Shown: positions 8,742 through 15,723 of the stretch, in pieces
Layout of the letters: every line of letters starts with the position of its first letter
How positions within the stretch are numbered: the stretch's first letter is position 1
DNA from: RPQJ01 sp041910015
Lineage (GTDB): Bacteria; Pseudomonadota; Gammaproteobacteria; Steroidobacterales; Steroidobacteraceae
Assembly (NCBI GenBank): GCA_041910015.1
Contig: JAYRRR010000109.1
Span: 1-37,300, forward strand
DNA length: 37,300 nt
Direction: 5' to 3'
Notes under the pieces: model-generated
The model's input: only the letters and a program-made list of their open reading frames with translations
What the model was told of the DNA's origin: nothing
Database searches by the model: none
Translations under genes and position numbers: made by a program

Positions 8742-10181
8742 ATGCAGTGGGAAACCGTCATCGGCCTCGAGATCCACGCGCAGCTCGCCACGCGCAGCAA
8801 GATCTTCTCGGCATCCTCGACCGCGTTTGGCGCGGAACCGAACACGCAGGCCAACCTCGTCGATCTGGGCTATCCGGGCGTGCTGCCGGTGCTGAACGGG
8901 GACGCCGTGCGCATGGCGGTCCGCTTCGGGCTCGCGACCGGTTCGAAGATCGCGCGCCGCTCGGTGTTCGCGCGCAAGAACTACTTCTATCCGGATCTGC
9001 CCAAGGGCTACCAGATCAGCCAGTACGAACGGCCTGTCGTCGAGGACGGTTCACTCGAGATCGTGCTCGATGACGGCACGCGCAAGACCGTCGGCATCAC
9101 GCGCGCGCACCTCGAGGAGGACGCGGGCAAATCGCTGCACGAAGACTTCCACGGGCTGTCGGGCATCGACCTCAACCGCGCCGGGACGCCGCTGCTCGAG
9201 ATCGTCTCCGAACCCGACCTGCGCTCCGCGAAGGAAGCCGTGGCGTACATGAAGAAGATCCATACGCTCGTGCGCTACCTCGACATCTGCGACGGCAACA
9301 TGCAGGAAGGCTCGTTCCGCTGCGACGCGAACGTCTCCGTGCGCCCCGTCGGCCAGGCCGAGTTCGGCACGCGCGCCGAGATCAAGAACCTGAATTCGTT
9401 CCGATTCGTCGAGCGCGCGATCAACTACGAGGTCGAGCGCCAGATCGATCTCATCGAGGGCGGCGGCAAGGTCGTGCAGGAAACGCGTCTCTACGATCCC
9501 GACAGGGGCGAGACGCGATCGATGCGCTCCAAGGAAGAAGCCAACGACTACCGCTACTTCCCGGACCCGGACCTGCTGCCGCTCGCGATCGACGAGGCGA
9601 CGATTGAGGAGTTGCGCAGGAGCCTGCCCGAGCTGCCCGACGAGAAGGCCGCGCGCTTCGTGCGCGAACACGGGCTTTCGGACTACGACGCGGGCGTGCT
9701 CACGGCGGGCAAGGAGCTCGCGCAGTATTACGAGGCGGTGGTGACGAGGCTCGGCGGCGCGCAGGCCAAGCTCGCCGCGAACTGGGTCATGGGCGAGCTT
9801 TCTGGCGCCTTGAACCGCGACAACCTCGACGTCGCGCAGAGCCGTGTGGGCGCGGACGCGCTCGCGGGGCTGCTCGCGCGAATCCTCGACGACACGATCT
9901 CCGGCAAGATCGCCAAGGACGTGTTCGAGGCCATGTGGGCCGAGGGCCGCGGCGCCGACGAGATCATCGAGGCGACGGGCCTGAAGCAGATCACCGATAG
10001 CTCGGCCATCGAGAAGGCCATCGACGAGGTCATGACGAAGAACCCGGGCCAGCTCGCCGAGTACCGCGGCGGCAAGGACAAGCTGTTCGGCTTTTTCGTC
10101 GGGCAGGTGATGAAGGCGACGGGCGGCAAGGCCAACCCGGGGCAGTTGAACGAGTTGCTGAAACGAAAACTCAGCCCCTAG
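8742..10181 (+). CDS. gatB: Glutamyl/aspartyl-tRNA amidotransferase subunit B
   Basis: Kinase-amidotransferase subunit that binds the mischarged tRNA, phosphorylates the aminoacyl side chain and completes amidation. With the ATG at 8742 (MQWETVIGLEIH) the product has 479 residues, the family norm; a GTG three codons upstream at 8733 is possible. Visible landmarks are GLEIHAQL, the FYPDLPKGYQISQYE block, the acidic HLEEDAGKS, LNRAGTPLLEIVSEPD, GNMQEGSFRCDANVSVR and the EIKNLNSF signature, followed by the helical and YqeY-like tail (about 330-479) that holds the tRNA. Its stop at 10179-10181 abuts the end of a convergent toxin gene. Confidence 0.97.
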   Translation: MQWETVIGLEIHAQLATRSKIFSASSTAFGAEPNTQANLVDLGYPGVLPVLNGDAVRMAVRFGLATGSKIARRSVFARKNYFYPDLPKGYQISQYERPVVEDGSLEIVLDDGTRKTVGITRAHLEEDAGKSLHEDFHGLSGIDLNRAGTPLLEIVSEPDLRSAKEAVAYMKKIHTLVRYLDICDGNMQEGSFRCDANVSVRPVGQAEFGTRAEIKNLNSFRFVERAINYEVERQIDLIEGGGKVVQETRLYDPDRGETRSMRSKEEANDYRYFPDPDLLPLAIDEATIEELRRSLPELPDEKAARFVREHGLSDYDAGVLTAGKELAQYYEAVVTRLGGAQAKLAANWVMGELSGALNRDNLDVAQSRVGADALAGLLARILDDTISGKIAKDVFEAMWAEGRGADEIIEATGLKQITDSSAIEKAIDEVMTKNPGQLAEYRGGKDKLFGFFVGQVMKATGGKANPGQLNELLKRKLSP

Positions 10182-10182
10182 A

Positions 10183-10578
10183 TCAGGCGGCGGCCAGCGG
10201 CACGGCGTACTTCGGGAAGGCTTTGAGCAGCTTTGCGTCCATCGTCACGAGCTTGACGCCAAGCGTGACGGCGAGCGCCACGAACTCGCAGTCATAGGCC
10301 GAGCAATCGCTGGCCCGCACGAGTTCCAGTACCTGTCGCGAGTCGACTTCGTGCTCGTTGCCGGTCAACAGGCTTTCAGCTTCCATCTGTATGTCGCGCG
10401 CCGTTTCGAAATCCAGCGTGCCGCGGCGCAGATAGCCCGCCAGTATGTTGCGGAACTCGCTGCGCCATAACAGCGGGGCCGCCCAGTCAGGATCCTGTTC
10501 CAGCAGGGCTGCGGCCTTGCCGGTGTGGTCGCCCTCCAGGTACAGGTAGGCAATGACGTTGCTGTCGACGACGATCAC
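10183..10578 (-). CDS. PIN-domain toxin, VapC/FitB-like (module 1)
   Basis: Predicted Mg-dependent ribonuclease toxin of a type II toxin-antitoxin pair. The 131 residues form a single PIN domain with the four acidic positions in order: D5 in MIVVDSN, E41 in LLWRSEF, D96 in SAYDCEFVALA, and D114 in LVTMDAKLL. Its ATG at 10578 overlaps the antitoxin stop (ATGA), which is standard for such pairs. The stop is one base from the gatB stop, so the two genes converge with no space for a terminator. The target RNA cannot be predicted. Confidence 0.9.
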   Translation of the reverse strand: MIVVDSNVIAYLYLEGDHTGKAAALLEQDPDWAAPLLWRSEFRNILAGYLRRGTLDFETARDIQMEAESLLTGNEHEVDSRQVLELVRASDCSAYDCEFVALAVTLGVKLVTMDAKLLKAFPKYAVPLAAA

Positions 10579-10820
10579 TGCCGACCTTCGCGCTTGAAGG
10601 CATCGATGTCCTTTGCCCGGAACTTCATCTTCGGCAATCGGGATCGAAGTGCTTCCGCCCTTGCGAGGCGCTCGCTCGCGGCCATGCGCCCCGGGATCAA
10701 CACCGATTCGAGGCAGACGATCGCTTCGCTGTTCAGGCTCCGGCGATGGGCGGCTGCCGAGAGCTTCAGACGTTCGTAGACCTCGTCCGGGATGTTCTTC
10801 AGGGTCAGGGTGGTCGGCAT
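10575..10820 (-). CDS. FitA-like ribbon-helix-helix antitoxin (module 1)
   Basis: 81-residue partner of the PIN toxin downstream. The N-terminal 40 residues (MPTTLTLKNIPDEVYERL and following, then HRRSLNSEAI) follow the strand-helix-helix pattern of FitA/Arc-type ribbon-helix-helix proteins, which dimerise and bind operator DNA through the first strand. The basic C-terminal half would wrap the toxin. The start at 10820 was chosen because it begins directly with the RHH strand; the frame is open upstream but that part lacks a fold and would cover the candidate operator at 10843-10865. Autoregulation is inferred from the family. Confidence 0.85.
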   Translation of the reverse strand: MPTTLTLKNIPDEVYERLKLSAAAHRRSLNSEAIVCLESVLIPGRMAASERLARAEALRSRLPKMKFRAKDIDAFKREGRQ

Positions 10821-10842
10821 TTTCCGCTCCTGGCAGGCGAGC

Positions 10843-10891
10843 AATGGACTCTCAGTGATTCCATTATGGTGCCGTTTCGGTTGCCAAACAA
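10843..10891 (-). promoter_or_regulatory. Promoter and overlapping operator of PIN module 1
   Basis: On the minus strand TTGTTT (10891-10886) and CATAAT (10868-10863) are 17 bases apart, a plausible promoter. An inverted repeat with 9-base arms AATGGACTC and GATTCCATT (one mismatch, 5-base spacer) at 10843-10865 covers the end of the -10 element and the expected start point, as expected for an autorepressing antitoxin. A second inverted repeat, CGGTTG-CCAAA-CAACCG, at 10878-10894 overlaps the -35. Confidence 0.55.
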
Positions 10892-10917
10892 CCGGACGCT
10901 GTCGCGCCCAGCGACAG

Positions 10918-11328
10918 CTAGGTCGGGCGCACCCAGTTCTCGACCACCAGACCCGGCACGCGCTGGAACTCTTCGACGTTGTCGGTGACGAGCGTGGCGT
11001 CCTGTTCGAGCGCGTGGGCGGCGATGCAGAGGTCATTGGCGCCGATCATTCGTCCGCCCGATTCGAGGATGTGCCGGATGTCGGCGTAGATCCGATCCAC
11101 GCCGATCTCCAGCGGCGCGACCTCGATGTGCTCGAGCAACTGCTCGATTCGATCGATCAGCACGGCAGAGCCTCTCTTGCGCCCGCCGAAACGCAACTCG
11201 CTGGCCACCACGACGCTGGTGAACACCTGTGAATCGCCGACCGTCGCCAGCCGCTGCGCCACGGACCCACGAGGATCGCGAATCAAGAGCGACAGCACAT
11301 TGGTGTCCAGCAGGAACCGCCTGCTCAC
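10918..11328 (-). CDS. vapC: VapC-type PIN-domain ribonuclease toxin (module 2)
   Basis: 136-residue PIN protein predicted to cleave RNA when freed from its antitoxin. The acidic catalytic set is complete: D8 in FLLDTNVLS, E44 in ASELRFG, D99 in GANDLCIAAHAL, and D116 in LVTDNVEEF; the last motif and the NWVRP ending are close to classical VapC proteins of enteric plasmids. The ATG at 11328 overlaps the vapB stop (ATGA). It follows the separate module 1 on the same strand, but 97 bases with their own operator lie between the two modules, so they are probably regulated independently. Confidence 0.93.
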   Translation of the reverse strand: MSRRFLLDTNVLSLLIRDPRGSVAQRLATVGDSQVFTSVVVASELRFGGRKRGSAVLIDRIEQLLEHIEVAPLEIGVDRIYADIRHILESGGRMIGANDLCIAAHALEQDATLVTDNVEEFQRVPGLVVENWVRPT

Positions 11329-11570
11329 GGTTCACCCACTGCCACGGGTTCCGGCGACGGGTCCGGGATGACTGGCCAGTCGGTGCCGATCGGGTCCCAG
11401 GTCTCGAGCAGGCCGCGCAGTGACGGACGGCGCGCGGGTTCGATGACCAGGCGCTGGCCGTCGCGGTACATCACGGCTTCGTTGCCGGGCAACTCCATTT
11501 CGCGGGGAATGCGGACGGCCTGGTTCCGGCCGTTCTTGAACAGGCGGACGTGGCGGGAACGGGGGTCCAT
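11325..11570 (-). CDS. vapB: VapB-type AbrB/SpoVT antitoxin (module 2)
   Basis: 81-residue antitoxin paired with the VapC downstream. The N-terminal swapped-hairpin DNA-binding fold is recognisable from KNGRNQAVRIPREM, the hallmark of VapB/AbrB antitoxins, followed by EAVMYRDGQRLVIEP. The Pro/Trp-rich C-terminus (GLLETWDPIGTDWPVIPD) is the usual toxin-neutralising tail. The ATG at 11570 (MDPRSRHVRLF) is preferred over one ten codons upstream because VapB proteins start close to the first strand. A near-perfect inverted repeat lies 17 bases upstream. Confidence 0.92.
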   Translation of the reverse strand: MDPRSRHVRLFKNGRNQAVRIPREMELPGNEAVMYRDGQRLVIEPARRPSLRGLLETWDPIGTDWPVIPDPSPEPVAVGEP

Positions 11571-11586
11571 GAGCGCGCTCCAAGGC

Positions 11587-11611
11587 GTGGCATATGCCAA
11601 GCATATGTCAC
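11587..11611. promoter_or_regulatory. Inverted-repeat operator upstream of vapB (module 2)
   Basis: Arms GTGGCATATG (11587-11596) and CATATGTCAC (11602-11611) are complementary at nine of ten positions around a 5-base spacer. Each arm also contains the self-complementary CATATG, so the site offers two half sites 11 bases, about one helical turn, apart. VapB antitoxins bind such sites with VapC; the position just upstream of vapB supports this. Binding itself is inferred. Confidence 0.6.
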
Positions 11612-11655
11612 GTTCGGTGGTCGATCCAGGGAGCAGTTCGCCCTCCCGAACATCC

Positions 11656-11661
11656 TAAAAT
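11656..11661 (+). promoter_or_regulatory. Weak candidate -10 element for the fumarase gene
   Basis: TAAAAT (five of six to TATAAT) is the only AT-rich hexamer between the vapB operator and the fumarase ATG. No convincing -35 element is seen 16-18 bases upstream. If used, the leader would be about 80 bases. Confidence 0.3.
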
Positions 11662-11746
11662 GTCGACCCGAACGGCCGCGCCTCTGCGCGCGCAGTCGTC
11701 CGACTCCCACCCATCGCGTTCACCATTCACCGGTCATTCGCCACAC

Positions 11747-13279
11747 ATGTCCTCACCGATCCGCGAAGACGATTTCATCCAGTCCGTTGCCGACGCGCTG
11801 CAGTTCATCTCGTACTACCACCCCGTCGACTACGTCGAGCACCTCGGGCGCGCGTACGAACGCGAGCAGAACCCCGCCGCGAAGGACGCCATCGCGCAGA
11901 TCCTCACCAACTCGCGCATGTGCGCCGAGGGGCGGCGGCCGATCTGCCAGGACACCGGCATCGTCAACATGTTCCTCAAGGTGGGCATGGGCGTGCGCTG
12001 GGACACGAAGCGCAGCCTCGCGGACATGATCAACGAGGGCGTGCGCCGCGCGTACAACCATCCCGACAACAAGCTGCGCGCCTCGGTGGTCGCCGATCCG
12101 CTGTTCGCGCGGAAGAACACGCAGGACAACTCGCCGGCCGTGTTCCACGTCGAGCTGGTCCCGGGCGAGGAGGTCGAGGTGACCGTCGCCGCGAAGGGCG
12201 GCGGCTCGGAGAACAAGTCGAAGTTCGTGATGCTGAACCCGAGCGACTCCATCGTCGACTGGGTGTTGAAGACCGTGCCGACCATGGGCGCGGGCTGGTG
12301 CCCGCCCGGCATGCTCGGCATCGGCGTGGGCGGCACGGCCGAGAAAGCCATGCTGCTCGCGAAAGAATCGCTCATGGACCCGATCGACATGCACGAGCTG
12401 CTCGCGCGCGGGCCGCGGGACCCGGCCGAGGAGCTGCGCATCGAACTCTACGAGAAGGTCAACGCGCTCGGCATCGGCGCGCAGGGCCTCGGCGGGCTCA
12501 CGACCGTGCTCGACGTCAAGCTCAAGCTGTACCCGACGCACGCCGCGTCGAAGCCCGTGGCGATGATCCCGAACTGCGCGGCGACGCGCCACGCGCACTT
12601 CGTGCTCGACGGCAGCGGCCCTGCGGTGCTCGAGCCGCCTTCGCTGGAGCACTGGCCGAAGGTCACGTGGAGCGCGGGCGAGAGTTCGCGGCGCGTGAAC
12701 CTGGACATGCTCACGCGCGAGGAAGTGCAGGGCTGGAAGCCGGGCGAGACACTGCTCCTGAACGGCAGGATGCTCACCGGCCGCGATGCCGCGCACAAGC
12801 GCATCGCCGACCTCTACGCGAGCGGGCAGGGGCTGCCCGAGGGCGTCGACTTCACCAATCGCGTGATCTACTACGTCGGCCCGGTCGACCCGGTGCGCGA
12901 CGAGGTCGTGGGCCCCGCGGGCCCGACCACGGCGACGCGCATGGACAAGTTCACCGACATGATGCTCGAGAAGACCGGGCTCATCGCCATGATCGGCAAG
13001 TCCGAGCGCGGGCCGGTCGCGATCGAATCCATCCGCAAGCACAAGGCGGCGTACCTCATGGCCGTGGGCGGCGCGGCCTATCTCGTCTCCAAGGCGATCA
13101 AGGCGGCACGCGTGGTCGCGTTCGGCGACCTCGGCATGGAAGCGATCTACGAGTTCGAGGTCAAGGACATGCCGGTGACCGTCGCGGTGGACGCGCAGGG
13201 CACGTCCGTGCACGACGTCGCGCCCGCGCAGTGGGCCGAGAAGATCCGCAAGCTGAACATCCCCGTGCGCGTGGCCTGA
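11747..13279 (+). CDS. fumA: Class I fumarate hydratase (4Fe-4S)
   Basis: Iron-sulfur fumarase that interconverts fumarate and (S)-malate in the TCA cycle. The 510-residue single-chain protein contains the N-terminal alpha-type domain and the C-terminal beta-type domain. The three cluster cysteines are visible: C67 in RRPICQDTG, C185 in AGWCPPGMLGIG, and C277 in MIPNCAATRH. The C-terminal part has GPTTATRMDKF and MIGKSERG, typical of the beta domain. The ATG at 11747 is chosen as the one beginning the conserved sequence; the frame is open 51 codons upstream without conservation. Class I enzymes are oxygen-sensitive as a family. Whether the right symbol is fumA or fumB cannot be decided. Confidence 0.95.
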   Translation: MSSPIREDDFIQSVADALQFISYYHPVDYVEHLGRAYEREQNPAAKDAIAQILTNSRMCAEGRRPICQDTGIVNMFLKVGMGVRWDTKRSLADMINEGVRRAYNHPDNKLRASVVADPLFARKNTQDNSPAVFHVELVPGEEVEVTVAAKGGGSENKSKFVMLNPSDSIVDWVLKTVPTMGAGWCPPGMLGIGVGGTAEKAMLLAKESLMDPIDMHELLARGPRDPAEELRIELYEKVNALGIGAQGLGGLTTVLDVKLKLYPTHAASKPVAMIPNCAATRHAHFVLDGSGPAVLEPPSLEHWPKVTWSAGESSRRVNLDMLTREEVQGWKPGETLLLNGRMLTGRDAAHKRIADLYASGQGLPEGVDFTNRVIYYVGPVDPVRDEVVGPAGPTTATRMDKFTDMMLEKTGLIAMIGKSERGPVAIESIRKHKAAYLMAVGGAAYLVSKAIKAARVVAFGDLGMEAIYEFEVKDMPVTVAVDAQGTSVHDVAPAQWAEKIRKLNIPVRVA

Positions 13280-13298
13280 GGCGGCGGGGGCACCAGCC

Positions 13299-14228
13299 GT
13301 GGCCGAGGTCGACACGCTGCGCCGGTTCGTGTTCGAGCGCTACCCGTTCCGCGGGCAGATCGTGCACCTCGGGCCGGCGTGGAAGGCCATGATGGAGCAC
13401 CACGACTATCCCGCGAACGTGCGTGACACGCTCGGCGAGGCCGTCGCGGCCGCAGCGCTGCTCGCGTCGACCTTGAAGTTCCAGGGTCTGCTCACGCTGC
13501 AACTGCGCGGCGAGGGCCCGATGCACCTGATGCTCGTGGAATGCACCGACGGCCTCGCGCTGCGTGCCGTGGCGCGGTTCAAAGGCGACGTGCCCGCCGA
13601 CACGCGTGACCTGCGCGCGCTCTCGGGCGATGGCACGCTCACCGTCACCGTCGACAACGAGGCCACCGCGAACCGCTACCAGGGCGTCGTGCCGCTCGAA
13701 GGCGGCTCGATGAGCGAATGCCTGCGCGAGTACTTCGAGAGCTCCGAGCAGTTGCCGACGCGGCTGTGGCTGCACGCCGACGGCGACAACGCGAGCGGCC
13801 TGCTTCTGCAGCGGCTGCCCGTGGCGTCGAAGCCCGCAGGGGTGACCGAGTCCGGCGCGCACGCGTTGCCCGACGACGAGGTCGAGGACGCGTGGCGACG
13901 CGTGCAGCTCGTCGCCGACACCGTGACGGGCACGGAACTCGCCGGGCTGGAGGATCGCGAGCTGTTGCGCCGGCTGTTCGCCGAGGACGACGTGCGGATG
14001 TTCGAGTCGGCGCCCGCGTTTTTCCGGTGCCGCTGCTCGAGGGAGCGGGTGGAGCACATGCTCAAGGCGCTCGGGCAGGAAGAGGTCGAGTCGATCGTCG
14101 AGGAGTTCGGGCAGGTCGAGGTGCGGTGCGAGTTCTGCAGCCGGGCGTACAGGCTGGATGCGGTGGATTGCACGGGATTGTTCAGTGGGGCGGGGAAGGC
14201 TGGATTGGCGGCAGGGGGAGTGCATTAG
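13299..14228 (+). CDS. hslO: Redox-regulated chaperone Hsp33
   Basis: Cytosolic holdase activated by oxidation and unfolding. The 309-residue protein has the N-terminal Hsp33 core and a C-terminal zinc switch with C244-x-C246 (RCRCSRER) and C277-x2-C280 (CEFC), all four cysteines present. Motifs in the core include YPFRGQIVHL, LAASTLKFQG-like ALLASTLKFQG and the QLRGEGP turn. GTG at 13299, 19 bases after the fumarase stop and preceded by a G-rich stretch, is the only start that keeps the conserved N-terminus. Proximity to an oxidant-sensitive fumarase is suggestive but could be chance. Confidence 0.95.
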   Translation: MAEVDTLRRFVFERYPFRGQIVHLGPAWKAMMEHHDYPANVRDTLGEAVAAAALLASTLKFQGLLTLQLRGEGPMHLMLVECTDGLALRAVARFKGDVPADTRDLRALSGDGTLTVTVDNEATANRYQGVVPLEGGSMSECLREYFESSEQLPTRLWLHADGDNASGLLLQRLPVASKPAGVTESGAHALPDDEVEDAWRRVQLVADTVTGTELAGLEDRELLRRLFAEDDVRMFESAPAFFRCRCSRERVEHMLKALGQEEVESIVEEFGQVEVRCEFCSRAYRLDAVDCTGLFSGAGKAGLAAGGVH

Positions 14229-14505
14229 GAGCAAGCGAAAGCTTGCGGATAACGCGGTCTGAAATCACTTCCCAGCATCGTCCGCAGGTTCACGATGGAT
14301 TCCGTGCTCGGCGGCCGCAATGCCGCCAGGTCAGTGTAGTGATTCTGCGCTGTCCCGAATGCGGGTTCACTCCGCCCTGTTTACCGAAGCGGCGTCGTTG
14401 AATCTCCGAGAGCCGGCTACATAGTCGCTTTGCCGGGCCCTTAGCCATGAGCCGGTCTCCAAGGTGCGTCCTGCTCGTCGTCTCCATCCCCAGGCGGGAA
14501 CAGTA
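14229..14505. other. Intergenic stretch without a supportable gene
   Basis: A small stem-loop, GCAAGC-GAAA-GCTTGC, lies at 14232-14247 directly after hslO; it lacks a T tract. The rest has no open frame with family resemblance on either strand. A minus-strand frame of about 50 codons ending near 14229 reads like protein but starts after a stop codon, so at most it is a decayed tail of a lost gene. Base composition is more mixed than in the neighbouring core genes, fitting an insertion or decay zone. Confidence 0.5.
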
Positions 14506-14521
14506 GTTGTCATTTGACAAC
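14506..14521. promoter_or_regulatory. Inverted-repeat candidate operator of the HicA-like/HTH pair
   Basis: GTTGTCA and TGACAAC form perfect 7-base arms around two T residues, ending four bases before the ATG at 14526. The right arm includes TTGACA, but no -10 element stands at the right distance for it. The position next to the first start codon of a two-gene unit whose second gene encodes an HTH protein suggests autorepression. Confidence 0.5.
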
Positions 14522-14525
14522 CCCT

Positions 14526-14837
14526 ATGGTAGTATCCGTACGGAAGATCCGCTTGTCCGGGCGCAGGCACCCGTCAAAGGAGGTCGAGTCGGCGCTGCGT
14601 TACGCAGAGTCGCGCGGATGGCGAATCGAACTTGGGGGTGGCCATGCCTGGGGCAAGATGTATTGCCCCCAGAATCTCGCAGACTGCCGTTGCGGCGAGT
14701 TCTGCATAGCGAGCATCTGGAGCACGCCGTCGAACCCCGAGAGCCACGCCCGCTCCATCCGAAGGGTAGTCGACCACTGCATCGTGGTTAACAAGCCAAG
14801 GCCACGGCCGCGAATGCCCAAAGTACGGAGTCATTGA
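14526..14837 (+). CDS. Small HicA-like protein with Cys4 cluster, putative toxin
   Basis: I recognise no named family. The 103-residue protein has the order helix (KEVESALRYAESRGW), strand with GGGH40, strand (WGKMYC), Cys-rich turn, strand (IASIWSTP), helix (NPESHARSIRRVVDHC). This alpha-beta-beta-beta-alpha order and the glycine-histidine turn after the first strand resemble HicA mRNA interferases. Unlike HicA it has C47, C54, C56 and C60 in YCPQNLADCRCGEFC, which may bind zinc. The last 18 residues are basic. The ATG at 14526 is chosen over an in-frame TTG at 14514, which lies within the inverted repeat. The stop is two bases before the ATG of the HTH gene, so the pair is surely co-transcribed. 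Toxin function is inferred. Confidence 0.6.
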   Translation: MVVSVRKIRLSGRRHPSKEVESALRYAESRGWRIELGGGHAWGKMYCPQNLADCRCGEFCIASIWSTPSNPESHARSIRRVVDHCIVVNKPRPRPRMPKVRSH

Positions 14838-14839
14838 GA

Positions 14840-15400
14840 ATGGAATATGAATTCCAGCTGAATTTCGTCCTTCCCCAGAGCAGGTGGGACCCGGACGAAC
14901 TGGCCGATCGGCTCGGCCGGGCCGGCTGTACGGACGCGCTGGTGGGCCTGGGGCTGCCGGGGCGTATTGCGCTGGATTTCTCGCGAGAAGCCGCTTCGGC
15001 TGAAACCGCGATCCTGTCCGCAATCAGGGACGCAAGGACGGCGATGCCGCTGGCAACGCTGGTCGAAGTCGGCCCAGATTTCGTCGGCCTGTCGGACATC
15101 GCGGAGCTGCTCGACGTCACGCGCCAGAACGTACGCAAATTCGCTTTCAAGCGCGACGACTTCCCGGTGCCGTTCCACTCCGGCACGACTGTCCTGTGGC
15201 GGCTGCTGCCGGTGCTCGACTGGTTCGGCGCCACTCTTGGCTATGCGATCGATCCGAAACTGCGCGACGTGTGCTCGGTGGCCATGCAGGTGAATTCACT
15301 CAGGGCGCCAGTTCCGCGAACGAGGCGGATCGCGCGCGAGCTGGCCGGTCTGATGAAGCCGGACCTACGGACACATTCCGGCCGGCACGCGGCACGCTAG
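14840..15400 (+). CDS. HTH DNA-binding protein, putative antitoxin partner
   Basis: 186-residue protein, second gene of the pair. Residues 1-75 form an alpha/beta domain (YEFQLNFVL, then DPDELADRLGRAGCTDALVGLGL, then ALDFSREAASAETAILSAI), not assigned to a known fold. Residues 82-103 (VGLSDIAELLDVTRQNVRKF) look like a helix-turn-helix of the MerR/AlpA or Xre kind. The following hydrophobic LWRLLPVLDWFG may serve dimerisation. The ATG at 14840 is used; an in-frame TTG at 14834 is less likely. As in HicB-type antitoxins, a non-HTH N-terminal domain and a DNA-binding part are combined, so it may neutralise the small protein and repress the unit through 14506-14521. This role is inferred. Confidence 0.65.
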   Translation: MEYEFQLNFVLPQSRWDPDELADRLGRAGCTDALVGLGLPGRIALDFSREAASAETAILSAIRDARTAMPLATLVEVGPDFVGLSDIAELLDVTRQNVRKFAFKRDDFPVPFHSGTTVLWRLLPVLDWFGATLGYAIDPKLRDVCSVAMQVNSLRAPVPRTRRIARELAGLMKPDLRTHSGRHAAR

Positions 15401-15477
15401 GATCCGAACGTCCAGCACCTTGGAATCGATCCCCGGCAGTTCGAGTGGCAGTGTGGCCTGGTGGGCTTCTTCGTGAA

Positions 15478-15723
15478 TCAGCCGCGCAGCTGTGCCATGA
15501 ACCGCGACGGCTTCCACGGCGTCTCCTTCAACCATTGATCGAAGACACGCAGTTCCGATGCGCCGGGATGAAGCGCCTCGGCCAGTGCGAGATAGTCCTT
15601 GCGGTTGAATTCGGGGGCGCTCGCCAGCGCGACGGCGAGGCCTGCCATGAAGTAAGCAGGCCCTTCGCGGCGCCAGTCCTCGGGTCGTGTGGAACCCGAT
15701 CGGACGAGGTCGAGCAGCCGGGC
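15478..15723 (-). pseudogene. Remnant of an unrecognised gene, directly after vapC
   Basis: A frame of 81 codons reads as natural protein: it contains LLDLVRSGSTRPEDWRREG, then AYFMAGLAVALASAPEFN, ALAEALHPGASELRVF and KETPWKPSRFMAQLRG before a TGA. It has no start codon at its beginning: the codon before its first residue pair is the TAG stop of the vapC gene, in the same frame. The first internal ATG would give only about 55 residues. The likeliest reading is the 3' part of a chromosomal gene whose 5' part was lost when the toxin module came in. I do not recognise the family. Confidence 0.5.

Noticed and set aside
10183..11600. Composite transposon carrying the two PIN modules
   Set aside because: No transposase and no long flanking repeats are present; the modules abut gatB and the fumarase leader directly.
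14229..14505. Insertion-sequence ends or an att site in the hslO downstream gap
   Set aside because: No terminal inverted repeats, target duplication or tRNA end was found; only a small GNRA-type hairpin is visible.
15365..15535. A 56-codon minus-strand frame overlapping the end of the gene remnant
   Set aside because: It starts inside the remnant in another frame and has no recognisable family or ribosome site; it is probably coincidental, though a frameshifted tail of the remnant cannot be excluded.
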